Positions 12,701 through 24,700 of a DNA stretch of 64,000 nucleotides are shown here, one piece after another (position 1 is the first letter of the stretch; every line of letters starts with the position of its first letter). The translations under genes and the position numbers were made by a program. This stretch comes from Acestrorhynchus altus (lineage: Eukaryota; Chordata; Actinopteri; Characiformes; Acestrorhynchidae): positions 11,481,603 through 11,545,602 of the forward strand of contig CM067505.1 in NCBI GenBank assembly GCA_034509495.1, in the 5' to 3' direction. Below the pieces are notes generated by a model. That model saw nothing but the letters and a program-made list of their open reading frames with translations, did no database searches and had not been told where the DNA came from.

Positions 12701-15700
12701 AGTCAATGAATGAATGATTAACTCAGATGCAGAAGATTAAATTCATATGAAAAAGGAAGACATCAGAGTTTATGAGTAACAGAGAGAGAGAAAAGAGAGA
12801 GACTTAGATTACGATTGTTCAGTGGGTTAATCCAAGCTGTAGTAAACAATCATAATCCTGCTCTGCTGTCGCAGCCAGAGGATGGAATGAGGGAAGTCTC
12901 GACAGATGGCCAAACTGATCACACACAACCTCACTCACACACTCACAGTATACACACATGCATAGATGGATGCAATAAACTTGGCTTATCAAATATATTT
13001 TTGTTCTTTTATTTGTCACAAACTTACTATTATGTTAGGCTCAGCACTACTGTTTTTGAACCTGCTTTGTGATTAATCTTGCAGGATTGTACAAATGAAG
13101 TTAAAAGTAATATGCAAAGTATATACAGTAATAATACACTATATACATTGTTTCCAATAATTACAAGATATGGCACTAATTTTTGACTCATTCATGTTAA
13201 TGTATTTGAGGTCAGACTTGCATGCTTTATGGTATTGTTAGCAGATAGGTCCAAAAATACACACTGCATAAAGAGATGCTACACAAGGGGAGAGACCTAG
13301 TGTGGATTAAGTATATTATCACATTAGAGTACCCTTTTCCATGCACAAAAATAGGGCCACATTCCTGAGCATGCCTCATGGTACATAGCGCATGTGTGTG
13401 GCATCATCATCTAACCCTTTCCTTTCACCTTTTGTCTACTGCTTCCAGTGAACCCAAAGTATGAACATCTGAAATATACTCTATAAAAAATAAACATAAT
13501 TCATAATGTAAAAATTAGGTTACTATATATCTATTGTAATCTGATACATAAAAAATATAATGAATAAATCCAGGTAAGAAATGTTACACAAAAAGACAAT
13601 GAGAAAATTTAATTAGGTCATCCTTTTAATTGTCATCATATGCAAAGCATATACACATTATACTACTTCATACATACCAGTAGGATCTCTGTAATATGAT
13701 TGAAACAGTGTTTTACACATGGTAGTTATTGTTTTACACAATTCATCAGTACATATATTAGGACAAGCAAGCGCAATATCTGCGAATGCATGAAAATTAT
13801 GAAATAGTACATTCATAGTACTTATTACTTGCTGTCAAATAATTTGCAGAGACTCGAACCTAAACAGACTGTACAAGTATCACATTAACTAACATAGCAT
13901 TAGGTCAGAGTTTGATTTATAGCTGTTTCATAAAGTCATTAATAATTTTATTTAACCTCTGAGTACTGTTATCTTGCTTGCTTATGTTTCTGTTTATAAT
14001 CCTAAAAGAGTGTAGGTTGTTAATGTAGCTCTAAAGTTCTATCAAACAGCTCATAACAAGATTAGTAAAGCTAATCTGTAAGTTGGTCATGACAGACGTG
14101 AAAATGGTCTTTGGTTGTTGCAAGGTCTCCTCCGCAATCAAAGACACAGTGCTCTAACTTCACATCAGAATGTTTCTTCAAAAATCCCAAGGAGTTTAAA
14201 TTCTGTTTAATCTACAAATGAATGAATTCCATTTAGTTCCTCTCAATTTATAAAGATACATTTGGCACAAATATTTTTACATTCTCCTGATGATAGATTT
14301 TCACAATAATGGAAGACTTATTTGTAGTTTTAAAAGGCTTTCTGCTTTTAACATTTTAACATTTTTTGCTTTCATAAGGTTCTCTTTCTCATATTAGGTT
14401 AACCAGCTCCACAGAGAGCCTACAAGACACAGGGTGTTAGAGAATTGTTAGAACATACAATTTGGATTTAACATACATCAATATTCTATTCTATAAATCT
14501 CACATTATTTAATAGAGATAGTTGGCCAGAAAAGATTGAAACAATATTTTTACAAAATGTTTTAAACATAAACACTGTTGCCTTAAGCCATACTACACTG
14601 TTACTATCACAATATAAATATCAATATGTCACCCTGCCCTAGTTATTATTATTACACTAGTAGTTCCAAGAATTTTAAGTCACATAAAATTTTGATCATA
14701 TTCTTAGTAAAGTTATTAATCTTTGCAGTAAAATGTAAAGTAAAATCTGAATTTGGAGCAATGTGAGCATAGGCTTTAATCTTGGAGTGTCTATGTCACA
14801 TCAGTTCCAAAGGACCGAGAGTTTGATTACTGTTTCTCCAGTAGGCCAAGCCAAATTTATGTACAATGAAACGCTTAATGCAAATAATTTCCATTCAGTA
14901 ACACCAAAATTTATTTGGTTTGGTATCATCTAGCCTCCTCCTTTTCCCAACTTAATCTGTTGTTTTTGTAGCCTGTCACTGGTGGGATTTATTCTGTAGA
15001 AGGTTGACCACTGACAGGGGCTTGGAAGAGCTCACTAATCTCATCAGGGAACAAGCTTTTCATAGTTTATCTGGACTATGTGGTTCAAAAAAGGCATCAA
15101 CTCCAATCATCTACTGTGTCTACTGGAAGACACAGTAATCCTAGAGGTGATAGAGATATGCAAAAAACAAATACAAAAATTTCTACACTCACTTTGATAC
15201 TGCCAACTATAACTGTGACATTTTCCTAGGTTTATTTTGTAGTTGGTCTTAATCCCTGACTACTATTCTAGTTTATGTTCTATTGAACATGGACTTATGA
15301 ATTCTATAAACTCTTGTTCTTTACTACAGTATGGACGGTCGGACAGCTACCGTGTGGCAACCACACAGGACAATGATGAGAAGGAGTCTCCCAAAAAGAA
15401 GGGAGGGAAGGATTTGGATGACCTGAAGAAGGAAGTACCCCTGGTAAGACACCAACACACATAAATGATGTTGTTTTACTGTTTTTATGGCATCTTCTAT
15501 AAAATTGTATACTGCAGTGGATCCAAATGCTGTGATATATTCTACCATAACCAATAAACAGTAAAACAAATATCCTCACACAATTTTTATGTATTATACT
15601 CAGTAATACATTTCAAGATTTAGCTGATTTGTTCACTCATTTTGGTTAACAGTCAATGTAGTTAAAAAGCTAGTGTCACTTTCAGACCAATGTGAATGAA

Positions 15701-18700
15701 TCAGTGATGCCTTTACATTTTTATTTACTTTAAGACATCAAAATCTAATGCAACAAAATTATAAAATGTATTAAAAAAACAAAATGTGATCTCTTGCATA
15801 GATATTTAAAATAAACATTTACTTTAATATCTTTATTAGACTGAACATAAGATGTCCATCGAAGAAGTGTGCCGAAAGTACAACACTGACATTGTGCAGG
15901 TGAGTTCCACAGATGATTTATTTCCTTTTTGTTTCAAGGAAAACTCCTACTAAGATACATGACCTATTACTGAATAGCTGCTTTATGAAGTTGAAAAATG
16001 CATGTTTAAAAGATGCATTCCTCCTTCCTTGCTTCCTGACTTTGTGTCCAGGGTCTGACTAACGCAAGGGCAGCAGAGTACCTGGCCCGGGATGGTCCTA
16101 ATGCACTCACTCCTCCCCCCACCACCCCAGAGTGGGTAAAGTTTTGTCGGCAGCTTTTCGGGGGCTTCTCCATTCTGCTGTGGATCGGAGCTATCCTTTG
16201 CTTTCTAGCTTATGCCATCCAGGCTGCCACAGAGGATGAACCTGCCGGAGACAATGTAAGGACACACACACACACACACACACTTAATATTATTTTTCAG
16301 GAACATCTCAGTTTTAGAGCCATACTTGGTATGTTAAGCTCTGCAAGAACATAGACCATTTTAGGATTTACATGCCAGTTAAGTCACAGATTTGTAGGTT
16401 TTGAATGTTTCTTTTGTATACATTCTGGGTTTTTCAAAAGGGTATACGAAGATGTCTCACCCTTAATCCACTGGCCTGACAGTGCACAAGGGTCAGGAAA
16501 CGTCCCCCCATTGCCAAGAGATAGTATAGTATAGTATAGTATAGTATAGTATAGTATAGTTTAGTATAGTTTAGTATAGTATAGTATAGTATAGTATAGT
16601 ATAGTATAGTATAGTATAGTAGAACCTGTCTTTTGCTGAGAAGCTACTAAAATAAATGGAGAAGGGCTTCTGGATGATCCATATTCCCAAACACTCTTGA
16701 CACCACTTTGCTAACTGAGATTGTCTGACACCAGATAACCTTCACACACAAAACATGTCACTTCTGTTTACAAGCACAAAGAGGTCTCTAGATCTCCTGA
16801 TTTATTACCACCTGTCGTAGAGGTGGTAGCATTCAAGCTATGAGAAAATACTTAAAACACAAATATTAAATCACTCAGTGGTAGTTCTTCTAAAGAATCT
16901 TAAGCTTAAGGATAATTCAATGTCCTCAATTAGTTTCTAAGAACCTAGGTAAACACAAGGACTGCAAAAGCAGGGATAGTTAAGTAATCCCCCAAAAGAA
17001 CATAATTACTAATCCATCCATTACAGCCTAATCCATAATCTCTTGCTCCTTCCTTAGTTGTATCTGGGTATCGTGCTGTCTGCAGTGGTCATCATTACTG
17101 GCTGCTTCTCCTACTTCCAGGAAGCCAAGAGCTCAAAGATCATGGAGTCCTTCAAAAACATGGTGCCCCAGGTACTGACAGTCAAAAACGAAAACAGAAA
17201 ACTTAAATACTTAATTTTTTTTCTTAATATCCATTTTACTGTTTTCACAAATATTGTGATATCCACCAATGTTTTCTTATTTGAGATTTGTTCAGGATTA
17301 TGGGATTCATTATTTCATCGTCTGCTGTCTAAAAACACCATGAGTTGTGATGTATACTTTTAGTAAGGAACTTACTTGAGGAAGATATTGGTGAATGAGG
17401 CACAATATCAGTCTCTGTATCATTTAGTCCATTTAGGTCAATCAAAATGTTGATTGCAAAATTGAAAATCCCACTATATCTTTAATGAAACATTGCATAT
17501 TTAAAGATTAGCATATTTTATATTACAAACAATTGCTTACCTAAGCATATGATGATATCATCAAATTCAGATGCCTTGGTGTGTACAGTTAATTTCTCAT
17601 GCCTCTGACATAAAATCTTTTAAATTGTCTTAAGATGCCTGGATATAGTCGGTGCCTGCTGTTAGAAATACTATTTATGTGTATGTTGTGTGATGTAGCA
17701 AGCATTAGTAATTCGTGAGGGTGAGAAGCTTCAGATTAATGCCGAGGAGGTAGTCGCTGGAGACTTAGTGGAAGTGAAAGGAGGAGACAGGATTCCTGCT
17801 GATCTTAGGATCATCTCTGCTCATGGCTGCAAGGTACACACACAAGTTCTGAATGTAACAAAATACAAATATATTTTTTTCTAGATGTTTAATTATCACT
17901 AAGCAAAATGAATGAATTTATTGATGTTTAGGGATAAATTATATTCATTCTTGATATTGTCTGTAAATTTTAGGTTGACAACTCCTCTCTGACTGGCGAG
18001 TCAGAGCCTCAGACAAGATCACCTGACTGCACCCATGACAATCCCTTGGAGACACGCAATATTGCATTTTTCTCAACCAACTGTGTTGAAGGTACAGTCA
18101 TAACAACTACCTCACTTTTTTTACTACTCGCTTTTTTTACATGTAGAATCCACTTGCTTTCACTTTCTCAAAAAGTGAAAGATTAAAAGTGTTGTCATGA
18201 CAGCCATCTTTCCCAGCTTGTCATTTCATTTAGTGAATCAATGGCCCACACATTTCTCTCACTTTATTTTACTTTAAAATACACAATATAAGATTAAATA
18301 TTCTCTTTCATGAATCTGAAGCTTAGGATTAAGTCCCATTGTTTGTGTCATCTTAGTAATAAAGATATTAAAATAACAATTGTTGTCTTGTTTTTACAGG
18401 TAATTTACATGCAAAATATTGTTACTTGTTCATGTTGTATATTCTACATAATAAAATAAGTTAAAATTAATCACAGAATTAGTTCATTGTGATCATGTCA
18501 TGTGATCATAATCAACATTGATCGTGTCATGACCTAGACCAAAGCTAAAGACTGAGCAACACAAAACAAGCCTTGCATACCTTCATTTTCTGTTTCAGAG
18601 ATTGTTTTTATACTGAACAGTGTGATCCTTACTGAATTCTTTACTGTGTTTGCTCTTGTAGAAATCATGATCTAGGTACTTGCACATTTAGTGAGTGTCT

Positions 18701-21700
18701 TTGAATGGACACAGAACAGCTGTTCAGTCAGCACATCACTGAGATTCTTCTACATATTAGCTGTGGCACTCTGTATTACTCTCTGTTACTGTCAGCGAGT
18801 CTTAAATCGAAGTGCCTGCCTCAGCAAAGGTCAACAGAGTAATGCTGCTGTTTAAAGAGCGACTCACTGCATATGCTCTAGCTGTCAGCAGGATGCTACT
18901 ATGGTTTGATTCCTGACACTAATGCTAAAAGGCTGACTCAAGGCCATAGTGGAGATCTACTGCCCCCAATTGGTTGATGCAGTTACTACAAAAACTGTTG
19001 TAAAGAATACATTTTCAGATTTAGAGCGACCTGGGTTTATTTACAAGGGAGATGCCTGGGGAAAAAGTACTGATTCTGGGTCAAAATAATACATTTCTGG
19101 ATGCAAAATATACTTATTTTTTTCATACACTTCCAGACTAACACTAAAACTGTATATATATTTATATTTATATATATATATATATCCTCATAAACAGGCC
19201 CATGTTAAGTGTTGTGAGTTTGATTATTCTACATATCAAGGGCAAGGAGTAAATTTCCCTGGACATGTTACTTGAAAGTCTTAATATTTTTTTGTTTTAG
19301 TAGGACTGTTTGTCATTACATGTTTTACAGTTTGTCCAGACTGCTATTGGTTATGTAGTGTTATTAAAAATAACATATCTAAATCTGGAACAACAACCAT
19401 TTAGGTAATGAAGGCAGGTGCTTATAATATTTTGGGAATATTATTTTATCTTTTTGTTCCACATATTTCAGAAAAATGGACATTTTCAAGACAACATTTA
19501 TGTTTTTAAAGTTTTCAAAATATCTATCACAGACTGATTTTAAAGCAAAAATATCTGCTTACTCAGTGATATTTACAATATTTGGGATTTGTTAAATTTT
19601 ATGGCAACATAAATCTGCTCTAGACTATTTGTTAGGACTTTTCTAAAGAAACTATTTAAGAAACGTCTTAGGAACTGGTGAATGAAACCCAGTCTCACAC
19701 ATGTCTCACTAACATTTGTTTTGCTGCCGACATCACTATTGCTGCGGTTTTTCTGTCACACCTGTGTCCTCTTGACACAGTAATTGACATCATAGGTAGA
19801 CCTCAACTATGAGAGACAAAATGTGAAAAAAAAATTGAGAAAATCATTTTGTCTGACTTTTAAAGAATTTATTTGCAAATAATGGTGGAAAATAAGTATT
19901 TGGTCACCTACAAACAAGCACGATTTCTGGCTGTCACAGACCTGTAACTTCTTTTTTAAGAGGCTCCTCTTTCCCCCACTCATTACCTGTATTAATGGCC
20001 CCTGTTTGAAGTCGTTAACAGTATAAAAGACACCTGCCCACAACCTCAAACAGTCACACTCCAAACTCCACTATGGTGAAGACGAAAGAGCTGTCGGAGG
20101 ACACCAGAAACCGAATTGTAGACCTGCACCAGGCTGGGAAGACTGAATCTGCAATAGGCAAGCAGCTTGGTGTGAAGAAATCTACTGTGGGAGCAATAAT
20201 TAGAAAATGGAAGACCTACAAGACCACTACTAATCTCCCTCGATCTGGGGCTCCACGCAAGATCTCAGCCCGTGGGGTCAAAATGATCACAAGAACGGTG
20301 AGGAAAAATCCCAGAACCACAAGGGGGGATCTAGTGAATGACCTGCAGAAAGCTGGGACCAACGTTACAAAGGCTACCATCAGCAACACACTACGACGCC
20401 AGGGACTCAGATCTTGCAGTGCCAGACGTGTCCCCCTGCTTAAGCCAGTCCATATCCAGGCACGTCTGAAGTTTGCTAGAGAGCATTTGGATGTTCCAGA
20501 AGAGTATTGGGAGAAGGTCATATGGTCAGATGAAACCAAAGTAGAACTATTTGGTAAAAACACAACTCGTCGTGTTTGGAGGACAGTGAATGCGGAGTTG
20601 CATCCAAAGAACACCATACCAACTGTGAAGCATGGGGGTGGCAACATCATGCTTTGGGGCTGTTTCTCTGCAAAGGGACCAGGACGACTGGTCCGTGTAC
20701 ATGAAAGAATGAATGGGGCCATGTATTGTGAGATTTTGGGTGCAAACCTCCTTCCATCAGCAAGGGCAATGAAGATGAAATGTGGCTGGGTCTTTCAGCA
20801 TGACAATGATCCCAAGCACACTGCCAGGGCAACAAAGGAGTGGCTTCGTAAGAAACATTTCAAAGTCCTGGAGTGGCCTAGCCAGTCTCCCGATCTCAAC
20901 CCCATCGAAAACCTTTGGAGGGAGTTAAAAGTCCGTGTTGCCCGCCGACAGCCCCAAAACATCACTGCTCTAGAGGAGATCTGCATGGAGGAATGGGCCA
21001 ACATACCAGCAACAGTGTGTGCCAACCTTGTGAAGACTTACAGAAAATGTTTGACCTCTGTCATTGCCAACAGAGGATATACAACAAAGTATTGAGATGA
21101 ACTTTTGTTATTGACCAAATACTTATTTTCCACCATTATTTGCAAATAAATTCTTTAAAAGTCAGACAAAATGATTTTCTCAATTTTTTTTTCACATTTT
21201 GTCTCTCATAGTTGAGGTCTACCTATGATGTCAATTAACGGCCTCTCTCATCTTTTTAAGTGGGAGAACTTGCACAATTGGTGACTGACTAAATACTTAT
21301 TTTCCCCACTGTATGTACAGGGTTTCTAGTTTCTTTGTGAAGTCTTGCCTTGACTGTTCTTGTCAGCTCTGAGTTGTTGGTGGCTTTGAATAGTTTTCAC
21401 AGTTATCCCCTGCTCTGTTTACCTTGTTAAGTATCAACTCACACTTGGATCTGGCTGGTGTGTATTCAGCTTGAAGAGAGATCTGTTTATTCCATACTTC
21501 TATAAAAGCATGTTGTTTCTAACAGAGCTGCACCTTTCCATTTTGCAGAAAATGTTGAACGTATCTTGTGATAAAGTCATATAAAACAAGTTTCTGTATT
21601 CCTGCAGGCACAGCTCGTGGTATTGTGGTATGTACTGGAGACCGTACTGTCATGGGCCGTATCGCAACTTTGACCTCTGGCCTGGAGACTGGCAAGACAC

Positions 21701-24700
21701 CCATTGCCAAAGAGATTGAGCACTTCATTCACATTATCACCGGCGTGGCCGTCTTCCTGGGTGTCACATTCTTCATTCTGTCCATCATTCTTGGCTACAG
21801 CTGGTTGGAGGCTGTCATCTTCCTTATCGGCATCATAGTGGCTAATGTGCCTGAGGGCCTGCTGGCTACTGTCACTGTGAGAACCTGTCTTCTTTTCTTG
21901 CTGTTCTCTGTCCTGTTGCCTCCTCATTTTTTAATTTATGTATATGAGGTGTGCCTGTGGGCAGGTGTGTGTTTAGTAATGCTGATTCATATTACCTCAC
22001 ATCAGTTCTAATGATTATCAGTACATCAGTTAGCCAATAATATCAGCCAATTTTGAAGTCTTACAGACTTAGTAGTAAAACACTAATAATGGTTTGAAAT
22101 GATAGTTTTCATACTGTAGTATTTCTCTGATATCAACTCTAGCTTCAGACTGCTCACTTTTGGTTTAATATTAATTTTTCATATATGACATGAATACATT
22201 AATCAGTTGTAAAGCTCTAAAAGTAGTCTGTAAAGCTCTAAAATAAAATTTCATTGGCTGACAATTTTTTAAATCACTATTGATGTCAGTCACAAAAGTT
22301 GAAATAGGTTGTGCTCTAGCTGAATGTTACATTAGAAGTTATCCTGAACATTGTTCTTCTGTAGCTTGCACCTCTCTTTTACATGACTCTACATCTCTCT
22401 GATTACCTTTTGTAGTATCAGTGGTACGCTATGTGACTCCTTGGTGTTGGTGATGATCCATGTTGTTTGTGTCTGTCCATGTCTGTGACAGCTTGTGTTC
22501 TCTGTGGTTTTTTTTTTTCTGTGTCCCCTCTCTCTAATCCTCTGTTTCTGTGACTCTTTGTGACTGTGACTCTTTCGCTGTCTCTGTGCGTTTGTTCCTC
22601 TCTCACTGTTTTGTCCTCTTTTTCAGACTCTCACTGTTGAAGGCCAGTGTGAAAAGCTGAAAAAGTATTTTTCTGTGGTATCTTTAGTTTGCTTGTGCTG
22701 GTTAATGGCTGTGACTTATGAGAGATTTAATGCTTCTGCTGGTGTAGATGTGGCTGTGCTTGTCTTGACTGTGCTGGGCTAGCTTGTGCTCACTGACTGC
22801 GCTGTAATTCCAGAAAATGCTTTAGCTATATATGCAGCACTTATGCTTAGCACTTCAGAGCTCTCTCTCTCTAGAATGTTCTGCAAGTGCACTGCTGCAC
22901 GGCACTGCACTGCAATGCACCGTGCCATTCAAATTTGTCAAGGGGTTTCACTAATACTGGCTCTCTTGTGTTTTCTCTTTCCATTTTTTTGTTATTTAAT
23001 ACCCTTCTTTACCATCTCTCCAACTATGGACCTTTCTGTTTCTCAATGCTTCTATCTTACCTTCTCTATCCTATCTTCACACATTCTATTTTCTTTTACT
23101 TTTCCACTATCTGAACTGTCCACCCATACTGCACTGGGCCTCTTTCTGTCTTTATTTTTTATTCTTTCTTTTCTTTGTCTGTTGTTCTTTCTCCCTGTCT
23201 TTCATTCTCTTTCTCTCTCAGGTGTGTTTAACTCTTACAGCTAAGCGCATGGCTCGTAAGAATTGCCTGGTGAAGAACCTAGAGGCAGTGGAGACTCTGG
23301 GTTCCACCTCCACCATCTGCTCAGACAAAACTGGCACTCTAACACAGAACCGCATGACTGTTGCCCACATGTGGTTTGACAATCAGATCCATGAGGCTGA
23401 CACCACAGAGGACCAATCTGGTGAGAAACTTGCAAAACCTTTTAACAGTGAATGCTGTTAATTTAATAAGTGGTATCCACAATAACATTTTTCAGTAATT
23501 TAACATGGCTGCTCTATCCCCAATTTCCTTAGCCAATGACATATGACAGCATAACAGAATGCAAAAGGGGCTTCTTATTGCCTTTAATAATATTAAATAA
23601 CACGTTTTCTCTTTTTTTAGGAACATCATTCGATAAGACATCAGTGACATGGGTGTCCCTAGCTCGTGTTGCAGCTCTCTGTAATAGAGCAGTGTTTAAG
23701 GCAGGGCAGGAATCTCTGCCAATTCTGAAGCGAGATGTGGCTGGTGATGCCTCTGAGTCAGCCCTACTGAAGTGTATCGAGCTCTCATGTGGCTCAGTCA
23801 AAGCCATGAGGGATAAGAATAAGAAAGTGGCTGAGATTCCTTTCAACTCCACAAACAAATATCAGGTTAGTAATGATCTAGTTAATAAACTATTTTTGGC
23901 TTGGTTTATGGTAAGAAAAACTAGAATGACAAATTACATTCTCAATGTAGATACAGTGTATATATAGTATAGATACATTAAAGCATGTGGAATAAATTGA
24001 CTGTCTCACTACTGTATTGTCCCAAATATTGAAAGCAAATTGTCTCTCTTAGCTCAGTAGACTGTGTTGAAATACAAGAAATAAGAGAAAGTACAGTGAT
24101 GCTTAATGGTTCCTTTACAGTGATCATAAAATGATGAATGCAAACTTTTGAATTGTACAGAAAACAGGTACAGTTTTTTTCTGAAATGGTACAATAATTT
24201 TCTTGTATGTGTACCATCATTCCAGCTTTCAGTACATGAGACTGAAGATTCCAATGACAACCGTTACCTGCTAGTGATGAAGGGGGCACCAGAGCGTATT
24301 CTCGATCGCTGTTCCACCATCATGTTACAGGGCAAGGAGCAGCCTATGGATGAGGAGATGAAAGAGGCTTTCCAGAATGCCTACCTAGAACTAGGAGGAC
24401 TGGGAGAGAGAGTGCTAGGTGATCATTTTGACCACAACACCAGAATGCAGCACATGTTAATTTAAATAAAATTGGGCTCAAAAAACCTAACTCAATGAGT
24501 TTCCTGTAGAGATACAAAGAATAAATCTTTCCATGCTCTTGTTTTAATACTTTAAATGGCCACTAAACATAATTCCTTGTTCTTTTCTCCAGTTCAGTGT
24601 ATATTTTAATACTAAATTATTATTACAATTATTAATTGCCTTTATAGAAATATCAGGTTGAATCCAATATGTCTGTCTCTGTCTCTGCCCCCCCACCCCA

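Larger units (their letters stand above)
9324..15329 (+). other. atp1a3 intron 1 (6.0 kb)
   Basis: This phase-0 intron has donor GTAAGA and acceptor TACAG. It holds (TG)n tracts at 9725-9770 and 10919-10962, a moderately GC-rich stretch at about 9830-10700 with no gene signal, and an internally deleted Tc1-type element at 11921-12285. From 12300 to 15329 I see only AT-rich unique-looking DNA. First introns of this family often carry regulatory elements, but no specific site is clear here. Confidence 0.9.
19781..21313 (+). mobile_element. Tc1/mariner-like DNA transposon, left end truncated
   Basis: Long inverted repeats flank a transposase frame. The block 19781-19907 matches the reverse complement of 21111-21236. 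The right arm continues to a terminal CCCCACTG followed by TA (21312-21313). Each arm should contain two copies of an AAATAAGTATTT box, as in IR/DR-type fish elements. The right arm has both (about 21115 and 21295), while the left arm has only the inner one (about 19890). So roughly the outer 75 bp of the left repeat is missing and no left TA target duplication can be assigned. Confidence 0.92.
18092..21607 (+). other. atp1a3 intron 7 (3.5 kb)
   Basis: This phase-1 intron has donor GTACAG and acceptor TGCAG. About 1.5 kb of it (19781-21313) is a Tc1-like transposon in the same orientation as the gene. The stretches 18092-19780 and 21314-21607 hold nothing I can identify. Confidence 0.9.

Noticed and set aside
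20216..20722. A 168-codon frame on the - strand opposite the transposase
   Set aside because: It is a shadow of the Tc1 transposase coding strand with no domain of its own.
22786..23244. A 152-codon frame reaching into exon 9
   Set aside because: It is pyrimidine-rich intron 8 sequence upstream of the exon 9 acceptor. The frame leaving it is not the atp1a3 frame and the family homology starts exactly at the acceptor.
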